A model generated the notes under the pieces. That model ran no database searches, was not told the origin of the DNA, and worked only from the letters and a program-made list of their open reading frames with translations. Shown here piece by piece: positions 19,581-27,595 of a stretch of DNA of 64,000 nt. Every line of letters starts with the position of its first letter. Within the stretch, counting starts at the first letter, position 1. The stretch is from Pseudomonas sp. SG20056 (GTDB lineage Bacteria; Pseudomonadota; Gammaproteobacteria; Pseudomonadales; Pseudomonadaceae): positions 3,844,001-3,908,000 of the forward strand of contig NZ_CP134499.1 in assembly GCF_031764535.1 (NCBI RefSeq). The letters are read 5' to 3'. The position numbers were made by a program, and so were the translations under genes.

Positions 19581-19771
19581 TGACGACTGGACAGAGTGAA
19601 CCTCTGAGCATGAAAACCAGTCACAACAAAGACTTCCAGATGATTTGTGTGTCGCGCCAGCTTGGCACCCCAGCCAAGGACATGGCTGCGAGGCATGCGA
19701 GATGCTGCTAGAGTCGAAACATAATTCTTAGACTCACCTGCCTTGCCCGTGTGCTGGAGTATCCGATTTAG

Positions 19772-21577
19772 ATGGATAAACAGAATTCTCACTTGCTACT
19801 GCGCGTCACCACGCCGGATAAGCAAAGCCTGTCATTCTGCGACGCCAGTCCTCGTGATCTGAAGAAATGGGTCGACGGCCTGCCCAAAGCCAATATCGGT
19901 GAAACCGCACGCCAGCTGTATCAAGCACTGGTTGAACTCAACCAACTGCTGACACCGTCAGAAAATCGCCTGCAACTGCTGGAAATCCTCCGCCCGGAAA
20001 TCTATTTCGTCTGCAAGCAACTGGAAAAACACTTCCTGAACCAGGCCATCGTCCTTGATGAGCGGCCGCGCAAGGTCGCCAATCTCTGCCAGGCCCTGCA
20101 GAACCACCTGGCAATCGGCTACAAGCTGATTGTCGCCCGCCTTGCAGCGCAGCCGGGCCGGGAACGTCACCAGCTTCTTGCCGTCGCGCTGCAGCGCGCC
20201 ACGCATAGCCTCTGTGGCCCACTGATTCGCGCCAGCCAGCTGTACTGCCCGGTCCCCGAAGGCCTCTGGCTCGAGCTGCACCAGCTGTACCAGATTGCCG
20301 TCGCGCGCGGCCTGCACAAGACCATGATCCGTGATGCTCAGGCGCTACATACCCAAGGACTGAGCACCGAACAAAGCTATCTGGTCGCCCTATTGCTCGG
20401 CTGCGCCCGCTGCAACCAGATGCGCCAAAGCGCCATTGCTCGCCTTGCCGAAGTGCTCGAGCCCTGGAGTGCGCTGGCCACCCTACAGGCCGGCAATGAG
20501 GCGTCCAGCCTGTTCGCTGTTGCGCCGCAACTGGATGGTCCGCCCCGTTATATTTCGCTGTTCCAGCAAACCGAGCTGCACAAAGCGCTAGGGATCGACC
20601 CCAGCCAACTGGTCGACGCCATCAAGGAGCACCTGCTGCTGCCGGCCGAGAGCACTGCACAATCACGCCTGACTGTGCCCGAAGGCTTCAGTCACGACAT
20701 GCTGCAGCATCTGGCCGCAGCCTGGGGCGATATAGCTGAACGCACCTTCCAGCGCAGCCAGGGCCAGGGCGCCCTAAACCTGTGTATTGGTATGAGTGCA
20801 CTGCATTTCTACCTAGCCGGCAAGCGTCCGTTCAACGAGGTGTTACAAGTACCGGTAACCACCAATGCGGCAGTATTCAAGGCCGATACCGGAGCACCGG
20901 ATATCTGGTCGAACGCCTTCGATGCACAGAAAAGCAATCAGTGGGAAAACGGCCTACCCTTTGAAGAAATTCAATACAACAAGCCGAATCAGCCCAACGA
21001 ACCAGTGGAGCTAAGCGGCCAAGAAAGCTACCCGACCTACGAAGTCACCATCGTCAATATCAGCCCAGGCGGCTACTGCCTGTCGTGGCCGAAAGACGTC
21101 CCCAACCAACTACAGGCCGGTGAACTGCTCGGTGTGCAAGGCTTGCCGCAACAAGGCTGGAGCATTGCGGTGGTGCGCTGGATTCGCCAGGTCCGTGGTG
21201 GTGGTACGCAAATGGGTATCGAGCTGATTGCTCCGCACGCGCAGGCTTGCGGCCTGCAACTGGTACGCAAGGCAGAGCAGAACAGCCAGTACCTGCGCGC
21301 CCTGCTACTGCCGGAAATCAGTGCCATCTCCCGACCCGCCAGCCTGATTACTGCCCGCCTGCCATTTCAGGAAGGCAACAAGGTCAGCATCAATCTGAAT
21401 GGCAATGAACATCGCGCAGTGCTCAGTCGCCGACAGACCAGCACAGGCAGTTTCAACCAGTTCGAATACCGGGGTGTCGAGCAGATCGGCAGTGAGCACG
21501 GGAAGCCGGTCACAGCGCCGAAAAGCCGCACGCCAGGCGGGGAGGAAGACTTTGACTCACTCTGGAAGTCGCTGTAG
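19772..21577 (+). CDS. PilZ-like domain protein next to fimX
   Basis: A 601-residue cytoplasmic protein with a long alpha-helical N-terminal part (1 to about 330) of no recognised family and a PilZ-like beta domain from about residue 415, with VTIVNISPGGYCLSWP (the N-x-S-x-x-G half of the PilZ signature) and VVRWIRQVRGGGTQMGIELIAP. The RxxxR half that binds c-di-GMP is missing from the expected place just before (ESYPTYEVTIV). A second small beta region follows from about 520. It lies 64 bases before the FimX homologue and is likely co-transcribed, as in P. aeruginosa. Confidence 0.7.
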   Translation: MDKQNSHLLLRVTTPDKQSLSFCDASPRDLKKWVDGLPKANIGETARQLYQALVELNQLLTPSENRLQLLEILRPEIYFVCKQLEKHFLNQAIVLDERPRKVANLCQALQNHLAIGYKLIVARLAAQPGRERHQLLAVALQRATHSLCGPLIRASQLYCPVPEGLWLELHQLYQIAVARGLHKTMIRDAQALHTQGLSTEQSYLVALLLGCARCNQMRQSAIARLAEVLEPWSALATLQAGNEASSLFAVAPQLDGPPRYISLFQQTELHKALGIDPSQLVDAIKEHLLLPAESTAQSRLTVPEGFSHDMLQHLAAAWGDIAERTFQRSQGQGALNLCIGMSALHFYLAGKRPFNEVLQVPVTTNAAVFKADTGAPDIWSNAFDAQKSNQWENGLPFEEIQYNKPNQPNEPVELSGQESYPTYEVTIVNISPGGYCLSWPKDVPNQLQAGELLGVQGLPQQGWSIAVVRWIRQVRGGGTQMGIELIAPHAQACGLQLVRKAEQNSQYLRALLLPEISAISRPASLITARLPFQEGNKVSINLNGNEHRAVLSRRQTSTGSFNQFEYRGVEQIGSEHGKPVTAPKSRTPGGEEDFDSLWKSL

Positions 21578-21641
21578 ATTGCCGACGCACTCCCTTTTGT
21601 CGCCTTTTCGCGCCCGTTCGGCGCAGATTTGATACCACACC

Positions 21642-23711
21642 ATGGCCATTGAAAAAAAAACCATTCGGCTACTGATACTCGAAGACTCGCAGAACGAGGC
21701 CGAGCGCCTGGTCAGCCTGTTCCGCAATGCCGGGCGGGCAACACGTGTGCATCGCCTGACCTCCAGCGATGACCTCAACGAGGCCCTGCAGCAAAGCTGG
21801 GACCTGTTGATCTGCGCACCAAGCAGCGAACAACTGGCACCGAGTGAAGCGATTGGTGCGATCCGTCGCCAGGCTAAGGATATTCCGGTCATTCAGCTGC
21901 TCGCCGACAATGACTCCGACAGCGTCACCGAAGCCCTGATGCTCGGCGCTCAGGATGCATTGCCGCAAGGTGAGGATGAACGCCTGGTATTGGTCGCCAA
22001 ACGTGAACTGGCCAATCTGGAAGAGCGTCGCGCCCGCCGCGCCTCGGAAGTCGCCCTGCGCGAAGCAGAAAAACGCTGTCAGCTGCTGCTCGACAGCTCC
22101 GTCGATGCCATCACCTACGTGCACGACGGCATGCATATCTACGCAAACCGTGCCTATCTGGAACTGTTTGCCTATGAAGATGCCGACGAACTGGAAGGCA
22201 TGCCGATGATCGACTTGATCGGTAGCAGCGACCAGTCAAGCTTCAAGGACTTCCTGAAGAACTATCAAAGCGCTGAAGGCAGTGCCGAACTCAACTGCGC
22301 CGGGATCAAGGCCAATGGCCAGAGCTTCCCGGCGCAAATGAGCTTCTCCCCGGCCACCTACGATGGCGAGCCGTGCATCCAGGTGGTGATTCGCGCGGAA
22401 ACCGGTAACGCCGAACTGGAAGAAAAGCTGCGCGAAATCAGCAGCCAGGATCTGGTCACCGGCCTGTTCAACCGCACCCACTTCCTCGAACTGATGGACA
22501 GTGCCGCCGAGCGCGCGGTGAATGCCGGCCAACCGTCGAGCCTTGCCTACATCCGCGTCGACCGCTACGCCAGCCTGCTCGCCGATATCGGCCTGGCGGG
22601 CATCGACATCCTCCTCACCGATCTGGCTAACCTGCTGCGCGCGCACTTCAGCGCCGACGCACAACTGGCACGCTTTGGTGATGACGTATTTACCGTGCTA
22701 CAACCCGGTGTCAGTCCGGAAAGCACCCGCGAGCCGCTAAACAGCCTGCTGAAAAAAGTCGAAGGGCACCTGTTCGACGTCAGCGGTCGTACCGTACAGA
22801 GCACGCTGTCGATTGGCGTGGCCGGTCTCAACGAGAAGACCGCCAAGGCCCAAGAGGTGGTCGACCGCGCTCACCGCTGCGCCGATGAGCTGAATGATGG
22901 CAACGCCATCAAGCTGTTCAATCCAGCCGATGAGCTGGCCGCGGCCGCCAGCCGCGGCAACATCGTCGCGATGATTCAGCAGGCCCTGGAAAACAACAGC
23001 TTCCGCCTGCTGTTCCAACCGATCATCAGCCTGCGCGGCGACAGCTTTGAACACTACGAAGCACTGCTACGCCTGATCAACCCGCAGGGCGAAGAAATCC
23101 CGCCCGCGGAACTGTTCAATGCCGCCAAGGACGCCGGCCTGGCCGAGAAAATTGATCGCTGGGTGATCCTCAACTCGATAAAGCTGCTCGCCGACCATCG
23201 CAGCAAGGGCCACAACACCCGCCTGTTCGTGCACCTGTCGAGCGCCAGCCTGCAGGACCAGACTCTGCTGCCGTGGCTCAGCGTAGCCCTCAAGGCTGCA
23301 CGCCTGCCTTCGGACTCGCTGGTATTCCAGTTCAGCGAACCGGATGCAATTGCCTACCTGAAGCAGGCCAAAGCCATCACTCAGGGCCTCAACGAGCTGC
23401 ATTGCAAGACCGCGCTGACTCAGTTCGGCTGCTCACTGAATCCGTTCAACACGCTCAAACACCTGCATATCGACTTCGTCAAAGTCGACAGCTCCTTCTC
23501 CCAGGACCTGAGCAAGGCGGACAATCAGGAAGCGCTGAAAACGCTACTGGCCAGCCTGCACTCTCAAGCCAAGCTGACCATCGTGCCCTTTGTCGAAAGC
23601 GCTAGCGTACTGGCCACGCTTTGGCAGGCCGGAGTCAACTATATCCAGGGCCATTACCTGCAGGGCCCGAGCCAGTCGATGGATTACGACTTCTCGGCAG
23701 GCGACGAGTAA
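21642..23711 (+). CDS. fimX: FimX-type REC-PAS-GGDEF-EAL protein (degenerate catalytic sites)
   Basis: A 689-residue c-di-GMP receptor-type protein. Domains in order: response-regulator-like (about 8-125), PAS (about 145-255), GGDEF (about 265-420) and EAL (about 430-680). The GGDEF motif is GDDVF (near residue 346), so cyclase activity is unlikely. In the EAL domain the first EAL triplet is intact (YEALLRL, near 472), but the metal-binding Asp-Asp pair is TQFG near 592. In P. aeruginosa FimX binds c-di-GMP in such an EAL domain and localises to the pole to drive type IV pilus assembly. That role is inferred here. Confidence 0.88.
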   Translation: MAIEKKTIRLLILEDSQNEAERLVSLFRNAGRATRVHRLTSSDDLNEALQQSWDLLICAPSSEQLAPSEAIGAIRRQAKDIPVIQLLADNDSDSVTEALMLGAQDALPQGEDERLVLVAKRELANLEERRARRASEVALREAEKRCQLLLDSSVDAITYVHDGMHIYANRAYLELFAYEDADELEGMPMIDLIGSSDQSSFKDFLKNYQSAEGSAELNCAGIKANGQSFPAQMSFSPATYDGEPCIQVVIRAETGNAELEEKLREISSQDLVTGLFNRTHFLELMDSAAERAVNAGQPSSLAYIRVDRYASLLADIGLAGIDILLTDLANLLRAHFSADAQLARFGDDVFTVLQPGVSPESTREPLNSLLKKVEGHLFDVSGRTVQSTLSIGVAGLNEKTAKAQEVVDRAHRCADELNDGNAIKLFNPADELAAAASRGNIVAMIQQALENNSFRLLFQPIISLRGDSFEHYEALLRLINPQGEEIPPAELFNAAKDAGLAEKIDRWVILNSIKLLADHRSKGHNTRLFVHLSSASLQDQTLLPWLSVALKAARLPSDSLVFQFSEPDAIAYLKQAKAITQGLNELHCKTALTQFGCSLNPFNTLKHLHIDFVKVDSSFSQDLSKADNQEALKTLLASLHSQAKLTIVPFVESASVLATLWQAGVNYIQGHYLQGPSQSMDYDFSAGDE

Positions 23712-23726
23712 CTCTTGCGGACAAAG

Positions 23727-23754
23727 AAAAGCCGACGCATGCGTCGGCTTTTTT
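23727..23754. terminator. Bidirectional terminator between fimX and serB
   Basis: A 26-bp perfect palindrome, half-site AAAAGCCGACGCA, with six T on the plus side and four T on the minus side. The genes on each side converge. Confidence 0.92.
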
Positions 23755-23760
23755 ATCGCC

Positions 23761-24975
23761 TTATTCCAGGCCGTCGCGATCGCGAAAGCCGAGCAGATAG
23801 AGAATACCGTCCAGACCCAGAGTAGAGATCGCCTGTTTGGCCGATTGCTTGACCAGCGGCTTGGCACGGAACGCCACACCCAACCCGGCGATGGCCAGCA
23901 TTGGCAGGTCATTCGCGCCATCGCCCACGGCAATCGTCTGCTCCAGACGCAACCCTTCTTTGGCGGCCAGCTCACGCAGCAAGTCGGCTTTGCGCTGGGC
24001 ATCGACAATCGGCTCGACTGCGACACCCGTGACCAGACCATCAACGATCTGCAGTTCGTTGGCAAACACATAGTCGATGCCCAGCTTGGCCTGCAGTTGC
24101 TTGGCAAAGTAGGTAAAACCACCCGACAAAATCGCCGTTTTGTAACCCAGGCGACGCAGCTCGCTGAACAAGGTTTCTGCGCCTTCAGTCAGGCGCAACG
24201 AAGCACCGATATCGGCCAGCACGGTTTCCGGCAGGCCCTTGAGCAGCGCCAGACGCTCGCGGAAGCTCGCGGCAAAATCCAGCTCGCCGCGCATTGCGCG
24301 CTCGGTAATCTCGGAAACCTGCTCACCGACGCCAGCGGCCTTGGCCAGCTCATCGATCACTTCGGCCTCAATCAGTGTCGAGTCCATGTCGAACACCGCC
24401 AGGCGGCGATTACGGCGGAACAGCGAATCGCGCTGGAAGGCGATATCGACATTCAACTCCTGCGCCACGCTAAGGAACTCGGCACGCAAGGCCGCAGGAT
24501 CGGCCGGCTCGCCCCGCACGGAGAACTCGATGCAGCCCTTGCCCTGCTCGGCCGGCATATCTAACGGCATGCGCCCGGACAGACGGTCGATATGGTCGAT
24601 ATTCAGGTCATAACGCGCGGTAATGGCGCTGACGCGCTGCAGCTGCTCGGCGGTGACCTTGCGAGTCAACAGGGTGACGATATGCCGAGCCTTGCCCTGA
24701 CCACTGACCCACTGCTGGTAGTCGGCCTCGGATACCGGGGTGAAACGCACCTGCTGATCGAGCTTGTAGGCGGTAAAGAGGATGTCCTTGAGCACCGACG
24801 AGGCGCGCTCGTTATCCGGGATCTCGACCAAAATGCCGAACGACAGGGTGTCATGGATCACCGCCTGGCCAATATCGAGGATATTCACCCCGCCCTGGGC
24901 CAGCACGCCGGTGATGGCGGCAGTCAAACCGGGGCGATCTTCGCCGGTGATATTGATCAGGACGATTTCGCGCAA
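23761..24975 (-). CDS. serB: SerB, phosphoserine phosphatase with ACT-like N-terminus
   Basis: A 404-residue enzyme for the last step of serine synthesis. Residues 1 to about 165 hold two ACT-like regulatory repeats (MREIVLINITGEDRPGLTAAI and RHIVTLLTRKVTAEQL). The HAD phosphatase domain then has motif I VFDMDSTLIEAEVIDELA, motif II AILSGGFTYFA and motif III VGDGANDLPML. The double-ACT form is the usual one in Pseudomonas and is longer than E. coli SerB. It diverges from the Smp-like gene, the same pairing as serB/smp in E. coli. Confidence 0.97.
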   Translation of the reverse strand: MREIVLINITGEDRPGLTAAITGVLAQGGVNILDIGQAVIHDTLSFGILVEIPDNERASSVLKDILFTAYKLDQQVRFTPVSEADYQQWVSGQGKARHIVTLLTRKVTAEQLQRVSAITARYDLNIDHIDRLSGRMPLDMPAEQGKGCIEFSVRGEPADPAALRAEFLSVAQELNVDIAFQRDSLFRRNRRLAVFDMDSTLIEAEVIDELAKAAGVGEQVSEITERAMRGELDFAASFRERLALLKGLPETVLADIGASLRLTEGAETLFSELRRLGYKTAILSGGFTYFAKQLQAKLGIDYVFANELQIVDGLVTGVAVEPIVDAQRKADLLRELAAKEGLRLEQTIAVGDGANDLPMLAIAGLGVAFRAKPLVKQSAKQAISTLGLDGILYLLGFRDRDGLE

Positions 24976-25087
24976 GGCTCGGTCTCCAGTACAGCGTCAG
25001 GGGCAGCGGCTTGTTGAACAGGTCACAAGCCGTGGAAAAGGCGCACATTCTACCCATTTTCACCGGCAAACAGCCACGCACGGCGCT

Positions 25088-25115
25088 TTGCCCACCGCGG
25101 GGGCGCCGCTATACT
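25088..25115 (+). promoter_or_regulatory. Sigma-70-type promoter for the Smp-like gene
   Basis: TTGCCC and TATACT are separated by 16 bases, with the -10 ending 34 bases before the GTG start. Good match at -10, fair at -35. Confidence 0.5.
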
Positions 25116-25149
25116 GCGCGCCAACTACAGTCGACATGAGCCGAGCTCT

Positions 25150-26682
25150 GTGAACCGGCCCGCCCCCGTAAAACCCGATAATTTCTTCCTGCTGCTGTTC
25201 CAGGCCCTGCGCCAGCGGCGCATTCCCTTGGCGCTGCGCATTGTCAGCCATAGCTTGCTGCTGGTAGCCCTGGCCCTGGTGATTTATGGCTGGGTGATCG
25301 GCATGCAGTTCAAGCATGCCATGCAGCAGCAAGCCGAAGCTCTGGGCACCAGCCTGATTACCCAAACGGCTGCCTCGGCGACCGAGCTGCTGGTATCCAA
25401 CGACATCCTCAGCCTCAACGTGCTGCTCAATAACCTGGTGAAAAACCCGCTGGTGGCACACGCCGCGATCTACAGCGTGGACAACCGCATCCTCGCCGAG
25501 GCGGGTTCGCGCCCCAGCCAGAGCATGCTCGGGGAAACCGAAGGGCTGTACTCGACACCCATTACCTTCCAAGAGGTGATCGCCGGGCAACTGCGCATTA
25601 GCCTCGACATGCAGCAGTTCCAGCAACCAATGACCATCAGCCTGCAGAGCATGGGCATCCTCAGCCTGATTTTGCTGGCCCTGACCCTGTCCCTAAGCAT
25701 GCGCCTGGGCCGGCATATCTCCACGCCACTGCTGCAGCTGCGCGTCTGGCTGCGTGACCCGGATGATCCGGCACCTGGCGCAGGCCGTCAGGATGAAATC
25801 GGCGACCTGGCACGCCAGCTCCAAGCCCGCCTGGTACCGGAAAAGCCTGCACTGCCAGAAGCTGAAGAAGAGCCGTTCTACGACGAGCCCGCCGCCCTGA
25901 GCGACGATGACTACCTGCCCGAATCGTTCGATGATGAGCCGGACTTCCAAGTGCGTGACCTGCGTGATGATCGCTTCGATGAGCGAGACGAGTTGGTCGG
26001 GCCGTTGCATGGCGATGACCAGCCATACGCCGATAGCGCAGTGGACGATCCGTTTTCCGAGCTACGCGATCAACCCGAGCATGAAGCCGCGCCAGCCCCC
26101 GCGATCCGGCAGCCACTGCCCAGCGCCGCACTGGCGATCCAGCTGGGTGCTCAGGAACAGCTGCGCCGCTTGCCGCGCACCCGTTTGATGGAGCTGCTGC
26201 AGCGTTACCGTGATTGCCTGGACCAGGCTGCCAGCCTGTATCAGGGCGAACTGCACACCTTGAGCGACGGCAGCAGCCTGATGCTGTTCCATCAACTGGA
26301 TATTGGTGAGGACTACCTGACCCACGCCATCTGCTGCGGCGAACTGATGCGCGCCCTCGGTCATGCTCTGCAGATCGAAGTGGCGGACAGCGGTATCACC
26401 CTGCAGCTGCAACTGGGCCTGACCCTGGGTGAAAACCTCAGCAACCTCAGCCAGGGCGACCTGCTGCTCAGCGAAACGGCGCAGAACGCTCTGGCGCTGT
26501 CACAGCACAGCCGTAACCTGCTGCTGGTCGAGCGCAGCATTGCCGACGATACTCTGGTCAGCCAACGCGCGCGCATTCGCGCCATCGCCAGCCCGCAAGG
26601 GGCTTGCTGTGTAGAGCGTTTGCTGGAGCCTTATCCATCGTTGCTGGAGCGCCAGCTGGCGCGCATGCACGAAAACCACTAA
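25150..26682 (+). CDS. Smp/YtjB-like membrane protein with long acidic linker
   Basis: A 510-residue inner-membrane protein starting at GTG. A membrane segment at about residues 28-50 (SLLLVALALVIYGWVIG) and a second at about 165-185 (LILLALTLSLSMRLG) bracket a periplasmic domain; this is the topology of the Smp family found beside serB in enterobacteria. A strongly acidic, probably disordered region follows (about 235-320, for example EEEPFYDEPAALSDDDY), then a C-terminal cytoplasmic domain of about 170 residues whose fold I do not recognise. A 5-codon frame at 25136 overlaps the start in another phase. Function is unknown. Confidence 0.7.
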   Translation: MNRPAPVKPDNFFLLLFQALRQRRIPLALRIVSHSLLLVALALVIYGWVIGMQFKHAMQQQAEALGTSLITQTAASATELLVSNDILSLNVLLNNLVKNPLVAHAAIYSVDNRILAEAGSRPSQSMLGETEGLYSTPITFQEVIAGQLRISLDMQQFQQPMTISLQSMGILSLILLALTLSLSMRLGRHISTPLLQLRVWLRDPDDPAPGAGRQDEIGDLARQLQARLVPEKPALPEAEEEPFYDEPAALSDDDYLPESFDDEPDFQVRDLRDDRFDERDELVGPLHGDDQPYADSAVDDPFSELRDQPEHEAAPAPAIRQPLPSAALAIQLGAQEQLRRLPRTRLMELLQRYRDCLDQAASLYQGELHTLSDGSSLMLFHQLDIGEDYLTHAICCGELMRALGHALQIEVADSGITLQLQLGLTLGENLSNLSQGDLLLSETAQNALALSQHSRNLLLVERSIADDTLVSQRARIRAIASPQGACCVERLLEPYPSLLERQLARMHENH

Positions 26683-26690
26683 TCCGACTC

Positions 26691-26726
26691 AACAAAAAAG
26701 CCCGCCTGATTGGCGGGCTTTTTTGT
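26691..26726. terminator. Bidirectional terminator between the Smp-like and PqiC-like genes
   Basis: A 16-bp perfect stem (AACAAAAAAGCCCGCC and its complement) with a 4-base loop, giving a T-rich side in both directions. The flanking genes converge. Confidence 0.92.
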
Positions 26727-26735
26727 TGGCGGCGC

Positions 26736-27440
26736 TTAGAAGCGGAATACTTCGCCTTCATCACGCATTGGCTCAACCACCGGGATACGCGGTGGCGCAG
26801 GCGGCGCAGGTTTCACCGGCGCTGGCTTGCGTGGCGGCTCAGCCACGACCGGGGCGGGCTTGCCATGGGTTTCCACTGCAGCGGCTAATTGCGCCACCAG
26901 TTGCTGCACCACCAGGCTTTGCGCACGCACCTGATCGACGATGCTGCCGCTGTGGGCCTCCTCCAGGCGCACCAGACGCCCGTCGAGTAGCTTGCCGTCG
27001 GCACCGGCCAAACGCCACTGCGCCTCCAGTACAGCCGGGCGCTGCGGACCGGAATCCAAGCGGGTGATCGACACGCCCAGACGCACCTGCGGTACAAAGC
27101 CTGCAGTCGCCGGTGCCAGTACCAGGCGCTGGCTGTTCAAGCGCGAGGCCAGCTGGCGCAGCAGCTGCTGATCGATATCCGCCGCCAAACTGCCGGCCCA
27201 ACGCGCATCTTCGGTGGCGGTTAAGCTGCCATCGGCCTGGCGTTGCAACAGGGCTTCGCGCTGCAAGTAATCGGCAACCGCCACCGGCCCGAGCAGCACA
27301 GCAATGCCTTGCTCGGCAGCAGGTACACGGATTTCGCCGCTGTCGAGTTGATACAACGGCGCTTGCTGATAACGCATACAACCCGTCAGGCCAAGCGCAC
27401 CGGCCAATAGCAAAATTCCGGGGAAACGCAGTGCAGTCAT
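26736..27440 (-). CDS. PqiC/DUF330-family outer-membrane lipoprotein
   Basis: A 234-residue secreted lipoprotein: N-terminal MTALRFPGILLLAGALGLTGC gives a lipobox LTGC with the lipidated Cys at about residue 21. The mature part begins with YQLDSG and continues as the ABC-transport-auxiliary fold, and it ends in a Pro-rich tail (about 190-230) before DEGEVFRF. PqiC partners PqiB in phospholipid trafficking between membranes. Here no pqiA or pqiB gene is adjacent, so its partner is unknown. Start at 27440 chosen for the GGATGAG upstream; 27449 is possible. Confidence 0.75.
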   Translation of the reverse strand: MTALRFPGILLLAGALGLTGCMRYQQAPLYQLDSGEIRVPAAEQGIAVLLGPVAVADYLQREALLQRQADGSLTATEDARWAGSLAADIDQQLLRQLASRLNSQRLVLAPATAGFVPQVRLGVSITRLDSGPQRPAVLEAQWRLAGADGKLLDGRLVRLEEAHSGSIVDQVRAQSLVVQQLVAQLAAAVETHGKPAPVVAEPPRKPAPVKPAPPAPPRIPVVEPMRDEGEVFRF

Positions 27441-27489
27441 CTCACTCATCCAACCGGCCAGTCTGCCGGCGTGCATACACATTAGGTGC

Positions 27490-27515
27490 AGGCGGTTCAC
27501 TTACGTGACCCGCCT
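27490..27515 (-). other. Hairpin with GTAA loop between parC and the lipoprotein gene
   Basis: On the minus strand an 11-bp stem with a single mismatch closes a GTAA tetraloop (GNRA class), 50 bases before the lipoprotein start. No T tract follows. It may be an mRNA structure in the 5' leader. Confidence 0.45.
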
Positions 27516-27595
27516 TACGGCCGCGTATCATCCTTGAAAGCCGCTCACGACTCCAGCACAGCACTGTGCCGACATGCGTCTGGCGCCGCCGCAGC

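Noticed and set aside
19660..19690. Possible sigma-54 site upstream of the PilZ-like gene (TTGGCACC)
   Set aside because: The GG element is present but the matching GC element (TTGC) is not at the needed spacing.
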